Assembly (NCBI RefSeq): GCF_030403745.1
Contig: NZ_JAQMWP010000007.1
Span: 248,001-312,000 of the forward strand
Length of the DNA: 64,000 nt
Direction: 5' to 3'
Source: Streptomyces sp. S.PB5
GTDB lineage: Bacteria; Actinomycetota; Actinomycetes; Streptomycetales; Streptomycetaceae
The position numbers and the translations under genes were made by a program. This document shows positions 1-8,522 of the stretch, one piece after another; position 1 is the stretch's first letter, and each line of letters opens with the position of its first letter. The notes under the pieces were generated by a model. That model saw only the letters and a program-made list of their open reading frames with translations, made no database searches and was not told the DNA's origin.

Positions 1-1
1 C

Positions 2-730
2 ACCAGCGGCATCTTCAACTTCACCGAGGACGCCACCTTCGTGCAGCAGGTCCTCGGCATCGACTTCCTCCGGACCCGCTACGACGACTGGACCCCGCAG
101 CAGGTCATCGCCCTCGCCCTGCAGAACCCGCCGCAGTTCGAGCCCGGCACCTCCTGGAAGTACTCCAACACCAACTACCTGCTGCTGGGCCTGATCATCG
201 AGAAGCTGACCGGCAGGCCCTACGCCCAGGAGATCGAACGGCGCATCACCGGGCCGCTCGGCATGCAGGCCACGTACTTCCCCGGCACCGACCCGCACGT
301 CCCCGCTCCCACCCGGCACTACTCCACCTTCACGGAGGACCCCGGGAAGATCTACGACGTGACCGAGCTCAATCCCTCCTGGGCCTGGGCGGCGGGCGAG
401 ATGGTCACCAATGCCGCCGACCTCAACCGTCTCTATGCCGCCCTTCTCGGCGGCCGGCTGCTGCGCCCGGCCCAGCTGGAGCAGATGACGACCACGGTCG
501 ACACCCTGGGGAACCTGGCCCGCCAGCGCTACGGCCTGGGCCTCATCGAGTACGAGACGACCTGCGGGGTCAAGGTGTGGGGGCACTCCGGAGGCATCCA
601 CGGCTCCTCGACGCAGTCCTTCGGCACCAAGGACGGCCGCCACATGATCACCCTGAACTTCAACGGCGACTGGGTCGGCGGCGGGAAGACCGTCGTCTCG
701 GCCGAGTTCTGCCCGCCCGCGACCTCCTAG
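2..730 (+). CDS. Serine hydrolase / beta-lactamase-family D-alanyl-D-alanine carboxypeptidase, 5' end outside the window
   Basis: This is the C-terminal 242 residues of a gene that begins before base 1. It opens with HTSGIFNF, the conserved segment of class C beta-lactamase / DD-peptidase (R61-type) enzymes. The second motif Y-S-N appears as KYSNTNYLLLG, and HSGGIHG replaces the usual HTG third motif. The catalytic SxxK must lie upstream and cannot be checked. Relatives are secreted and hydrolyse D-Ala peptides, beta-lactams or simple esters, so the substrate is open. It converges with the minus-strand gene that follows, with a 26 bp gap. The family is clear; the exact function is not. Confidence 0.85.
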   Translation, partial: TSGIFNFTEDATFVQQVLGIDFLRTRYDDWTPQQVIALALQNPPQFEPGTSWKYSNTNYLLLGLIIEKLTGRPYAQEIERRITGPLGMQATYFPGTDPHVPAPTRHYSTFTEDPGKIYDVTELNPSWAWAAGEMVTNAADLNRLYAALLGGRLLRPAQLEQMTTTVDTLGNLARQRYGLGLIEYETTCGVKVWGHSGGIHGSSTQSFGTKDGRHMITLNFNGDWVGGGKTVVSAEFCPPATS

Positions 731-756
731 TCGAATAGTCGAACCAGCCGAAGCGC

Positions 757-1605
757 TCAGCCGCGCAGGGTGCGGACCACCTCGGCCAGCGGCGTGGCGG
801 GATGACCGGTGAGACGGGGCACGGCGTCGCTGACACCGTCGAGCTCGCCCGCCGCGATGGCCGTGTACGTGGACACCCAGGCGTCGAGCTGCCACGGCGG
901 GGCGTCGTAGGGGGCACGGGAGGCGTACGCCTCCTCGACCGTCTCGGGGTGATACGTGACGCCACGGCCCTGCACCTGTGAGAGGACGGCCGCGGCCTCC
1001 TCCAGCGACAGCGACTCCGGGCCGGTGAGGTCGTACGTGGCACCGGCGTGTTCGCCCGGCCGGGTCAGGACGGCGGCCGCGGCATCCGCGATGTCGTCGT
1101 GGGACACGAACGCGGCCCGCCCCTTCCCGGCGGGACCACGGATGACCCCGTCCGCACCGGCGATTTCGGGCACGAACTCGGCGTAGAGGTTGTCCCGCAG
1201 GAACGTGTACGCCAGCCCGGTGCCCCGGATGTGCTCCTCGGTGTGGAAGTGGTCGCGGGCGAGGGTGAACGTCGCGTCGGGCGCCGCGCCGAAGAAGGAG
1301 ACGTACACCAGGTGCCGTACTCCGGCCTCGACGGCGGCGTCCACGAAGCGCCGGTGCTGGGAGAGCCGGTCGGCGCTCTCCGACGCGGAGACCATGAGGA
1401 CCGTCTCCGTGCCGGTGAGGCCGCGCACGACGGCCCCGTGATCGTCGTAACTGCCCTGCACAGGTGTGGCGCCCGGGAGCTGCGGGGCCCGCTCGGGGCT
1501 GCGTACCAGGAGCCGTTGAGGCGTGTCCCGCGCGGCCAGACGGCGGGCGACACGCCCGCCGAGGCGTCCGGTGGCGCCGGTGACGACCACTGTGGGCTCA
1601 GGCAT
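757..1605 (-). CDS. NmrA/SDR-type NAD(P)-binding oxidoreductase
   Basis: A 282-residue protein with an N-terminal Rossmann motif TGATGRLGGRVARRL (residues about 9-23). The atypical short-chain dehydrogenase body carries YVSFFGA in the middle, as in the NmrA-like/QOR2 group. These proteins bind NAD(P)(H) and act as quinone or azo reductases or as redox sensors. The ATG at 1605 follows a purine-rich stretch on the minus strand and there is no better upstream start. No operon partner is visible: the downstream neighbour is convergent, and the upstream neighbour is divergent across 230 bp. The fold is certain; substrate and pathway are unknown. Confidence 0.85.
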   Translation of the reverse strand: MPEPTVVVTGATGRLGGRVARRLAARDTPQRLLVRSPERAPQLPGATPVQGSYDDHGAVVRGLTGTETVLMVSASESADRLSQHRRFVDAAVEAGVRHLVYVSFFGAAPDATFTLARDHFHTEEHIRGTGLAYTFLRDNLYAEFVPEIAGADGVIRGPAGKGRAAFVSHDDIADAAAAVLTRPGEHAGATYDLTGPESLSLEEAAAVLSQVQGRGVTYHPETVEEAYASRAPYDAPPWQLDAWVSTYTAIAAGELDGVSDAVPRLTGHPATPLAEVVRTLRG

Positions 1606-1836
1606 GTTCCAGTCACTTCCTCGGCTTGTCGTCGGAGGGCGACAAGCTACTCCCCGGACGGTGCGGCTCGGTCAGCGGGACACGCCCAGCGCCACCGGCG
1701 TGCCGAAAGTGCGCCAGGCGAACGCTCATCAGGTCAAGCGTCCCGGACCCTTGACTCATAACCCGTCAGTAGCGATCCTCGTCACACATCTTGCGCCGGT
1801 CATGACAAGACCCATGGCCGCCGACCGAGGGGCGTG

Positions 1837-3900
1837 GTGCCGACCATGACTCGATGTCCGAATCGCAGACGAAAAGACGTCACCGTCGTATCGCTGCTCC
1901 TCTTCGTCCTGGCCATCGCCCTGGGCCCCACCCCCAGTTCGGCGGCCGCGAGCGACTGGTGGAACCCCACCTCGCGCCCCGCTCCGGACGCCCAGATCAA
2001 TGTGACCGGAGCGCCCTTCACCGGCACCGACTCCGCGGGCGAGGTGCGGGGGTTCGTCGACGCGCACAACCACCTCTTCTCCAACGAGGCCTTCGGCGGC
2101 CGGCTGATCTGCGGCAAGGTGTTCTCCACCGCCGGAGTCGCCGACGCGCTCAAGGACTGCCCCGAGCACTACCCCGACGGCACGCTCGCGATCTTCGACT
2201 ACATCACCCACGGCGGCGACGGAAGGCACGACCCGGTCGGCTGGCCGACCTTCAAGGACTGGCCGGCCCACGACTCGATGACGCACCAGGCGAACTACTA
2301 CGCCTGGGTCGAGCGGGCCTGGCGCGGCGGACAGCGGGTGCTCGTCAACGACCTCGTCACCAACGGGGTGATCTGCTCCGTCTACCCCTTCAAGGACCGC
2401 AGTTGTGACGAGATGACGTCGATCCGGCTGCAGGCGAAGCTGACCTACGAGCTCCAGGACTACATCGACGCCATGTACGGCGGCACCGGCAAGGGCTGGT
2501 TCCGGATCGTCACCGACAGCGCGCAGGCCCGGCAGGTCATCCAGCAGGGCAAGCTGGCCGTCATCCTGGGCGTCGAGACCTCCGAGCCCTTCGGCTGCAA
2601 GCAGATCCTCGACATCGCGCAGTGCAGCAAGGAGGACATCGACAAGGGGCTCGACGAGCTGTACGACCTCGGCGTGCGCAGCATGTTCCTGTGCCACAAG
2701 TTCGACAACGCGCTGTGCGGGGTCCGCTTCGACGAGGGCGGGCTCGGAACGGCCATCAACGTCGGGCAGTTCCTGTCGACCGGCACCTTCTGGCAGACCG
2801 AGAAGTGCACCGGCCCGCAGCACGACAACCCCATCGGCACCGCCGCCTCCGCGGCCGAGGCCGACCTGCCCGCCGGTACCGACGTCCCGGAGTACGACAC
2901 GGACGCGCAGTGCAACGTGCGCGGGCTCACCGACCTCGGCGAGTACGCCGTCGAGGGCATGATGAAGCGCAAGATGATGCTCGAGATCGACCACATGAGC
3001 GTCAAGGCCACCGGCCAGGTCCTCGACATCTTCGAGGCCGCCGACTACCCGGGCGTGCTCTCCTCGCACAGCTGGATGGACCTGAACTGGACCGAGCGGG
3101 TCTACTCCCTCGGCGGTTTCGTCGCCCAGTACATGCACGGCTCCGAGGGCTTCGTCGCCGAGGCGGCGCGCACCGACGCGCTGCGCGAGAAGTACGGCGT
3201 CGGCTACGGCTTCGGCACCGACTTCAACGGCGTCGGCGACCATCCCGGGCCGCGCGGCGCGAACACCTCCAACCCGGTGAAGTACCCGTTCAAGAGCGTC
3301 GACGGCGGTTCGGTCATCGACAGGCAGACGACCGGTCAGCGCACCTTCGACTACAACACCGACGGCGCCGCCCATGTCGGCATGATCCCGGACTGGGTCG
3401 AGGACATCCGCCAGGTCGGCGGGCAGAACGTCGTCGACGACCTCTTCCGCGGCGCCGAGTCCTACCTCGACACCTGGGGCTCCTCCGAGCAGCACCAGGC
3501 GGGCGTCAACCTCGCCAAGGGACGTACCGCGACGGCCAGTTCGTCCGAGTCCAACCCGTTCACCAGCTACCAGCCGGGACGGGCCGTGGACGGCGACGGC
3601 GGCACCCGCTGGGCCAGCGACTGGAGCGACGACCAGTACTGGCAGGTCGACCTCGGCTCCACCCACCTGGTCGGCCGGGTCACGCTCGACTGGGAGCGCG
3701 CGTACGGCAAGTCGTACCGGATCGAACTCTCCCCGGACGGCGGCACCTGGCAGACCGTCTGGTCCACCACCTCCGGCGACGGCGGCCTCGACACGGCCAA
3801 GTTCACCGGCACACCGGCCCGTTACATCCGCGTCCACGGTCTCGACCGAGGCACGGACTGGGGATACTCGCTCTACGAGGTCGGCGTGAACAGCGCCTGA
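1837..3900 (+). CDS. Secreted metal-dependent dipeptidase-like hydrolase with C-terminal discoidin (F5/8 type C) domain
   Basis: About 687 residues. An arginine-rich N-terminus is followed by a hydrophobic stretch (VVSLLLFVLAIALG) and an AxA-like end, so the protein is exported. The amidohydrolase/membrane-dipeptidase-like body has an HxH-type metal motif in VDAHNHLF, then LEIDHMS, LSSHSWMD and YGFGTDFNG with further metal ligands. From about residue 545 (NLAKGRTATASSS) a galactose-binding discoidin domain with WQVDLGS follows and probably anchors the enzyme to a polymer or the cell surface. The start is uncertain: GTG at 1834 or 1837 follows GAGGGG, and ATG at 1846 is also possible. The TetR gene begins 23 bp downstream and may be co-transcribed. 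Confidence 0.8.
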   Translation: MPTMTRCPNRRRKDVTVVSLLLFVLAIALGPTPSSAAASDWWNPTSRPAPDAQINVTGAPFTGTDSAGEVRGFVDAHNHLFSNEAFGGRLICGKVFSTAGVADALKDCPEHYPDGTLAIFDYITHGGDGRHDPVGWPTFKDWPAHDSMTHQANYYAWVERAWRGGQRVLVNDLVTNGVICSVYPFKDRSCDEMTSIRLQAKLTYELQDYIDAMYGGTGKGWFRIVTDSAQARQVIQQGKLAVILGVETSEPFGCKQILDIAQCSKEDIDKGLDELYDLGVRSMFLCHKFDNALCGVRFDEGGLGTAINVGQFLSTGTFWQTEKCTGPQHDNPIGTAASAAEADLPAGTDVPEYDTDAQCNVRGLTDLGEYAVEGMMKRKMMLEIDHMSVKATGQVLDIFEAADYPGVLSSHSWMDLNWTERVYSLGGFVAQYMHGSEGFVAEAARTDALREKYGVGYGFGTDFNGVGDHPGPRGANTSNPVKYPFKSVDGGSVIDRQTTGQRTFDYNTDGAAHVGMIPDWVEDIRQVGGQNVVDDLFRGAESYLDTWGSSEQHQAGVNLAKGRTATASSSESNPFTSYQPGRAVDGDGGTRWASDWSDDQYWQVDLGSTHLVGRVTLDWERAYGKSYRIELSPDGGTWQTVWSTTSGDGGLDTAKFTGTPARYIRVHGLDRGTDWGYSLYEVGVNSA

Positions 3901-3923
3901 GGCCGAGCACGAGAGGCGCACCC

Positions 3924-4538
3924 ATGGCACGGATGCCGTCGGCCGAACGGCGTCGGCAACTGACGGAAGCGGCGATCAGGGCGATGGCCCGGGACGGCGT
4001 GGCCAAGACCACGACCCGGTCCATCGCCGCCGAGGCGGACGTCTCCCTGAGCGTCTTCCACTACTGCTTCGACTCCAAGCAGGAGCTGATCGAGTCCGTC
4101 ATTACCACCATCACCGACCACTACGTGACGATCGTGAAGGAGGCGCTCAAACCCCGGGACAGCCTGGAGGAGACCGTCCGGGCCGGCTTCCAGGCGTACT
4201 GGGACCATGTGTGCGCCCACCCCGACGAGCACATGCTCACCTACGAACTCACCCAGTACGCCCTGCGCGAGCCGGGGTTCGAGCATCTGGCGCGGCGGCA
4301 GTACGAGCTCTACGGCACGCTGTACGCCGAGCTCATCGAGCAGCTGCGCCAGGACATCGACTTCGAACTCCGGGTGCCCGTCTCGTCGTTGGCCCGCTAT
4401 CTGGCGGCCATGACGGACGGGCTCACCCTCAACTACCTGGTGCTCGGCGACGAGGAGGCCTGGACCGACATCCTCGACACCGTCACCTCGCACATCGCCG
4501 GACTCGTGACGGCCGAGGGCCCTGAGCGGTCCTGGTGA
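3924..4538 (+). CDS. TetR-family transcriptional regulator
   Basis: A 204-residue protein with an N-terminal TetR helix-turn-helix at about residues 8-55: ERRRQLTEAAIRAMARDG, then TTTRSIAAEADVS and LSVFHYCFDSKQEL. The rest is an all-helical ligand-binding and dimerisation domain. GAGAGG lies eight bases ahead of the ATG. The gene is only 23 bp behind the discoidin hydrolase and on the same strand, so it may be expressed with it. The ligand and targets are unknown. Dispersed-repeat-like sequence follows directly after its stop codon. Confidence 0.93.
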   Translation: MARMPSAERRRQLTEAAIRAMARDGVAKTTTRSIAAEADVSLSVFHYCFDSKQELIESVITTITDHYVTIVKEALKPRDSLEETVRAGFQAYWDHVCAHPDEHMLTYELTQYALREPGFEHLARRQYELYGTLYAELIEQLRQDIDFELRVPVSSLARYLAAMTDGLTLNYLVLGDEEAWTDILDTVTSHIAGLVTAEGPERSW

Positions 4539-4544
4539 AGTCGG

Positions 4545-4692
4545 CTGCGGTTCGGCAGCGCCCTGAAGGGGCGCGGGGCTGTATATGTCAGCAGCTCCGC
4601 TGCGGTGCGCGACCAGCCACGACGGCGCCGCAGCCGACCGACAACCCCTCGCCGCCCCGCGGCGGAGCCGCACATCGACACAGCCGGCGGAG
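4545..4692. repeat. Copy of a dispersed Streptomyces intergenic repeat, fragmented
   Basis: The 157 bp convergent gap holds no gene. Read on the minus strand it contains GTGGCTGGTCGCGCA and, after a divergent insert, AGCCCCGCGCCCCTTCA. These are the halves of a GC-rich motif common in Streptomyces intergenic DNA, and the window has a second copy at 45400-45455. A short inverted repeat CCGCGGCGGAGCCG lies at about 4656-4671. It may help end transcription of both flanking genes. The assignment as a family rests on recall plus the second copy here. Confidence 0.55.
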
Positions 4693-4695
4693 CGC

Positions 4696-6084
4696 TCAGG
4701 CCCGCAGCGGGTTGAAGCGCGCCGCCGCCATCAGGTACCAGGCGGTGGCGCCGGTGTGCCGGTAGGGGTAGTAGCCGAATCCGAAGCCCGTGTCGAGCGG
4801 GCTGCTCGCCGAGACCACCCCGGACCGGGCGGGCGCGGCCGCACCGCCGAGGGTCTGGTCGGCGCCGAGCAGGTCCTGCGCGCGCTCGACGGAGGCGATC
4901 AGACGCCGGGCCCGCTTCTCGTCCCCGGAGGCCCGCCGGTGACGCAGGGCCAGCGCCAGGTGGGCCGTTCCCTCGAACCACACGCCGTTGCGGTCCGGCT
5001 TGGGCTGGCCGTCGGCGATGGGAGCGTCCTCGTCGGCCAGCAGGCTCGCCGAGCTGAAGGTCACGCCCGCGTACGACTGGCCCGCGGGGACCGTGCTGTT
5101 GGGGCGGTCGGCCGCATCCAGCACCGCGAGCTCGGTCGCGCACCAGTCCAATGAGCGCTCGTAAGCGGGGGAGCCGAGGGCCAGGTGTGTCCAGGTCTGG
5201 GTGTCCTCGGGGACCGGGGACCTGTTGATCGTCACGCCGTCGTTGGTGCCGGTGTAGAAGAAGCCCCCGTCCGGCTCCCACATCCTCCTGACGAACTCCG
5301 CGGCGACAGAACGCCGTTCGCGCCACACCCGGTCCCCGGTGAGCCGCGCCAGCTGCCCGAACAGTCCGATCAGGTCGGTGTTGTGCTCGGTGGAGGTGAA
5401 CGGCAGCTTCTCGTTCGCGCCGTTCACCCCGAACTTGAAGCCGCCCAGCGGCTCGTCGGTCCGCCCGGTCCGGTCGATCCACTCACCGATCCGTACGGCA
5501 CCGGCAAGGAACCGCCGCTGCCCGGTCCGCCGGGCGAGGGCGGCGAGTGCGATCCCGGCCCAGGCCATGTCACCGACCGCCGTACCGGTGAAGCCGAACT
5601 GCCATCCGACGTTGGCCTTTCCGTCCGCCCGCACGAACCCGTCCGGCTGGACGGTGCCGTCGTAGAACGTGTACGGCCCGACGTTGTAGGCCTGGCGGAC
5701 GCGGCCGTCGTCGTGCTCGGGGTCGTTGGCCTGCGCGAAGAGCAGCGCGTCCCCCAAGGTCGTCGCCCGGGTTCTGCCTTCTGCCGAGCCGCAGGCCAAG
5801 TGCGCGAGGATCGCGAGGGCGTTGTCGTAGGTGAAGGCCGTGCTGAACAGGCCCGCCTGGTCGGTGTAGCTCTGGGTGAGCCGGATCGTGCCGTGGTCCG
5901 GGTAGGCGTCCATGGCGGCGGCGAGGAAGGCCCGCGCCCGGCCCGGGGCGGAGGCGGCGGAACCGCCGGCACCGTCCGCCGCGCGGGCGGCGCCCGAACC
6001 GGCCGCGAGGGCGACCGCGGCACCGAGTCCGGTCCCGATGAGTGCGCGGCGGTTGAACGCGGGTCGGTCCGGGCTGCCGGTCAT
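4696..6084 (-). CDS. Tat-exported (alpha/alpha)6-barrel-type protein, probable glycoside hydrolase or lyase
   Basis: A 462-residue protein. The N-terminus carries a twin-arginine signal: FNRRALIG at about residues 9-16, an Ala/Gly-rich hydrophobic core and an ARA cleavage site. The mature part is helical and repetitive. FTYDNALAILAHLA, TFYDGTVQPDGF, GDMAWAGIALAAL and GYYPYRHTGATAWYL resemble the inner helices of (alpha/alpha)6 carbohydrate-active enzymes. The ATG at 6084 has GAGGAG seven bases upstream. A perfect 14 bp LacI-type operator lies 34 bp ahead, suggesting sugar-controlled expression. I cannot assign a CAZy family or substrate. Confidence 0.75.
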   Translation of the reverse strand: MTGSPDRPAFNRRALIGTGLGAAVALAAGSGAARAADGAGGSAASAPGRARAFLAAAMDAYPDHGTIRLTQSYTDQAGLFSTAFTYDNALAILAHLACGSAEGRTRATTLGDALLFAQANDPEHDDGRVRQAYNVGPYTFYDGTVQPDGFVRADGKANVGWQFGFTGTAVGDMAWAGIALAALARRTGQRRFLAGAVRIGEWIDRTGRTDEPLGGFKFGVNGANEKLPFTSTEHNTDLIGLFGQLARLTGDRVWRERRSVAAEFVRRMWEPDGGFFYTGTNDGVTINRSPVPEDTQTWTHLALGSPAYERSLDWCATELAVLDAADRPNSTVPAGQSYAGVTFSSASLLADEDAPIADGQPKPDRNGVWFEGTAHLALALRHRRASGDEKRARRLIASVERAQDLLGADQTLGGAAAPARSGVVSASSPLDTGFGFGYYPYRHTGATAWYLMAAARFNPLRA

Positions 6085-6117
6085 GGGTCTCCTCGAATCG
6101 AAGGGGGCGGGCGCCTT

Positions 6118-6131
6118 TGAGAGCGCTCTCA
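6118..6131 (-). promoter_or_regulatory. LacI-type operator, perfect palindrome
   Basis: TGAGAGCGCTCTCA is a perfect 14 bp inverted repeat with the central CG of LacI-family operators. It resembles the known CebR site TGGGAGCGCTCCCA. It lies 34 bp ahead of the start of the Tat-exported protein (minus strand), where a repressor would block transcription. No LacI gene is adjacent; the only one in the window is at 30165-31196, and its candidate sites read TGTGAACGTTCACA-like. A separate, distant regulator is therefore more likely. Confidence 0.75.
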
Positions 6132-6286
6132 GGAGTGCGCGCTCATTCTGCTGTCGCCTCAGGTCCGGGTCAACGGCTGGGGAACGTGGAGCAGTTGGGA
6201 GGTCAGCCTCGGGAGCCGTCGTTGTCCGCGGGGCGGACGGCGGGCCTGCCGCACCCGACCGGAGACGCTCGAAGACGAGGCCGAAG

Positions 6287-6412
6287 GTGAAGCCCGCGGT
6301 GAAGCCGATCGGTACCTGGGAAGAGCAGGAGACGGACCGTGCGGTCGCCATGGGGACGGTCTACGCGATCCTCCGCCACGGCTATACGCTCCAGGAGCCC
6401 GCCGGCCACTGA
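6287..6412 (+). CDS. Possible small protein, 41 residues
   Basis: A short open frame beginning with GTG at 6287, six bases after GAGG, and ending 12 bp ahead of the next gene's start. Third codon positions are almost all G or C, as in true genes here. The peptide (VKPAVKPIGTWEEQ... to GYTLQEPAGH) matches no family I recognise and has no membrane segment or cysteine. Position and codon bias favour a real small gene co-transcribed with the SLOG-like gene, but an open frame this short can arise by chance in high-GC DNA. Confidence 0.4.
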   Translation: MKPAVKPIGTWEEQETDRAVAMGTVYAILRHGYTLQEPAGH

Positions 6413-6424
6413 AAGGGGTGTTCC

Positions 6425-7015
6425 GTGACGACCATCTCGGTGACCGGACACATCGACCTCACGGCGCAGACCGCCGTCCTGGTGCGCGCCGCCCTGGACG
6501 AACTCCTGCGGCGCCATGCCCTCGACGGCGAACTCGTCGGTGTCTCCTGTCTCGCCAGGGGCGCCGACTGCGTGTTCGCGGAGTCCGTGCTCGCCGTGGG
6601 CGGACGGCTGACCGTCGTCGTCCCCTCGCGGGACTACCGCCGCACCCGGGGGCCGGACCACGCGGCCCTGTTCGACCGGCTCGTCGAGGCGGCCGCCGAG
6701 GTCGTCGTCCTGCCGATCGAGACCGCGGGACGGCACGCGTACGAGGCGGCGAACAGTGTCCTGGTCGAACGCGCCGACCGGCTCGTGGCCGTATGGGACG
6801 GCACTCCGCCCACCGGCAGGGGTGGCGGAACCGCCGACACGGTCCTCGAGGCCCGGGCGGCGGGTGTCCCCGTCGACGTGGTGTGGCCGGAGGGGGCCGC
6901 CCGCACCCGCCGGGAGCACCGCGAGGGCGCTGCCGACGGGTGCGCCGGGATCAGACCGCCGTCGCCGGGAACGTCGGGTACTCCACCCCGGAGACATGCT
7001 GCACGACCCGGATGA
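6425..7015 (+). CDS. SLOG-superfamily (LOG/DprA-like Rossmann) protein of unknown role
   Basis: 196 residues from GTG at 6425, with GAAAGGGG seven bases upstream. The start ISVTGHIDLTAQTAVLV, the middle SCLARGADCVFAE and a Gly-rich GGGTADTVLEARAAGVPV segment give the pattern of SLOG nucleotide- or ligand-binding folds. SLOG proteins include lonely-guy hydrolases, DprA and sensors of defence systems, so the activity cannot be named. The last 65 bp overlap the 3' end of the convergent GAPDH gene. The tail after about residue 175 is low-complexity and probably not part of the fold. Confidence 0.65.
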   Translation: MTTISVTGHIDLTAQTAVLVRAALDELLRRHALDGELVGVSCLARGADCVFAESVLAVGGRLTVVVPSRDYRRTRGPDHAALFDRLVEAAAEVVVLPIETAGRHAYEAANSVLVERADRLVAVWDGTPPTGRGGGTADTVLEARAAGVPVDVVWPEGAARTRREHREGAADGCAGIRPPSPGTSGTPPRRHAARPG

Positions 7016-8402
7016 CCTGGCACGAGTAGCCGAACTCGTTGTCGTACCAGAGGTAGAGGATCGCGTTGTCGCCGTCGACCTTGGTCGCGCCGGCGTCGAC
7101 GATCGACGCGTGGCGGGAGCCGATGAAGTCGCTGGAGACCGCGTCGGGCGCCGTCGTGAAGTCGATCTGGCGCTTGAGCGGCGAGGTCAGCGACACCTCG
7201 CGGAGGTGGTCGAGCACCTCCTCGCGGGACGTCTCACGGCCGAGGCGCAGGCTGAGGATCGCGATGGAGACGTCCGGCACGGGCACCCGGATCGAGCTGC
7301 CGGTGATCGGCGCCTTGAGGTCGGGCAGCGCCTTGGCGACGGCCGAGGCGGCACCCGTCTCGGTGATCACCATGTTGAGCGGCGCCGAACGGCCACGGCG
7401 GTCGGCCTTGTGGTAGTTGTCCAGCAGGTTCTGGTCGTTGGTGAACGAGTGGACCGTCTCCACATGGCCGCGCAGCACGCCGTACTCGTCGTCCATCGCC
7501 TTCAGCGGCGGCACGATCGCGTTGGTGGTGCAGGACGCGCAGGACAGGATCTGCTCGTCCGGCTTCACGGTGTCGTGGTTGACGCCGTGCACGATGTTCG
7601 GGACGTCGCCCTTGCCGGGCGCGGTCAGCACGACCTTGTCGACGCCGGGGCGCAGATGCTGGGACAGGCCCTCGCGGTCGCGCCACTTGCCGGTGTTGTC
7701 GATGAGGATGGCGTTCTTGATGCCGTACGCCGTGTAGTCGATCTCCGACGGGTCGTTGGCGTAGATCACCTTGATGGCGTTGCCGTTGGCGATGATCGTG
7801 TCGCTCGCCTCGTCGACGGTGATCGTGCCCTGGAACTGGCCGTGGATCGAGTCGCGGCGCAGCAGCGAGGCGCGCTTGACGAGATCCTCGGCGGCACGGC
7901 CGCCGCCACGGACGACGATCGCGCGCAGGCGCAGCCCGTTGCCGGAGCCGGACTTCTCGATCAGCAGGCGGGCGACGAGCCGGCCGATGCGGCCGAAGCC
8001 GTAGAGGACGACGTCACGGCCCTCGCCACGCTCGATCTTGTTGGCGCCGGTGGCGCCGGCGACGGCCTCGGCGGTGAACGCCTCGACGGACAGGCCCCGG
8101 TCGTCGGCGCGGTAGGTCGCGGCGAGCATGCCGATGTCGATCTGGGACGGGCCCAGGTCGAGGTCGGTGAGCGCCTGCAGGAAGGGCAGCGTCTCGACGA
8201 CCGACAGCTCCTCGCCGGCGATCTGCCGGGCGAAGCGGTGGGTCTTGAGGATGCTGACCACCGACTTGTTCACCAGGGAGCGGCTGTGCAGCAGAACGGT
8301 CACGTCCCGCTCGCGGTGCAGCTTCCCGATGATCGGGATCATCGACTCCGCGATCTCCTCACGGGTCTTCCAATTGGTGAACGAGTCCTCATTGACAGTC
8401 AC
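6951..8402 (-). CDS. gap: Glyceraldehyde-3-phosphate dehydrogenase, long Streptomyces form
   Basis: 483 residues, longer than the usual ~335 because of an N-terminal helical extension of about 130 residues. The NAD-binding motif GFGRIGRLVARLL sits near residue 138, and the catalytic cysteine is in SCASCTTNAI (canonical SCTTNC with variation). SLRLGRETSREEV and WYDNEFGYS complete the family pattern. The enzyme oxidises glyceraldehyde 3-phosphate to 1,3-bisphosphoglycerate. Streptomyces usually also has a short housekeeping GAPDH, so this is probably a paralog. GTG at 8402 (VTVNEDSF) is preferred to an in-frame ATG 54 bp upstream because the extra residues look non-coding. No clear Shine-Dalgarno is seen. 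Confidence 0.93.
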   Translation of the reverse strand: MTVNEDSFTNWKTREEIAESMIPIIGKLHRERDVTVLLHSRSLVNKSVVSILKTHRFARQIAGEELSVVETLPFLQALTDLDLGPSQIDIGMLAATYRADDRGLSVEAFTAEAVAGATGANKIERGEGRDVVLYGFGRIGRLVARLLIEKSGSGNGLRLRAIVVRGGGRAAEDLVKRASLLRRDSIHGQFQGTITVDEASDTIIANGNAIKVIYANDPSEIDYTAYGIKNAILIDNTGKWRDREGLSQHLRPGVDKVVLTAPGKGDVPNIVHGVNHDTVKPDEQILSCASCTTNAIVPPLKAMDDEYGVLRGHVETVHSFTNDQNLLDNYHKADRRGRSAPLNMVITETGAASAVAKALPDLKAPITGSSIRVPVPDVSIAILSLRLGRETSREEVLDHLREVSLTSPLKRQIDFTTAPDAVSSDFIGSRHASIVDAGATKVDGDNAILYLWYDNEFGYSCQVIRVVQHVSGVEYPTFPATAV

Positions 8403-8470
8403 AGATCTATCTCTCGATCGAGCTGGGTGGCGCTCATATGCTAACCCCATGCTCATGCGGCCCTTCGAAC

Positions 8471-8518
8471 GGGGTGGGAGCTTCCGCAGGCGGGCGACGG
8501 CCGGCTGACTCCCACCCC
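8471..8518 (-). terminator. Hairpin behind the PP2C phosphatase gene
   Basis: GGGGTGGGAG at 8471-8480 pairs perfectly with CTCCCACCCC at 8509-8518, with a 28-base loop. It starts five bases after the stop of the minus-strand phosphatase gene, and there is no U-run, as is usual in Streptomyces. It separates that gene from the GAPDH promoter. Confidence 0.65.
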
Positions 8519-8522
8519 GCCG

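Noticed and set aside
1756..3930. A 724-codon minus-strand open frame
   Set aside because: It covers the discoidin hydrolase gene in antisense and has Val/Gly/Leu-rich composition typical of a shadow frame.
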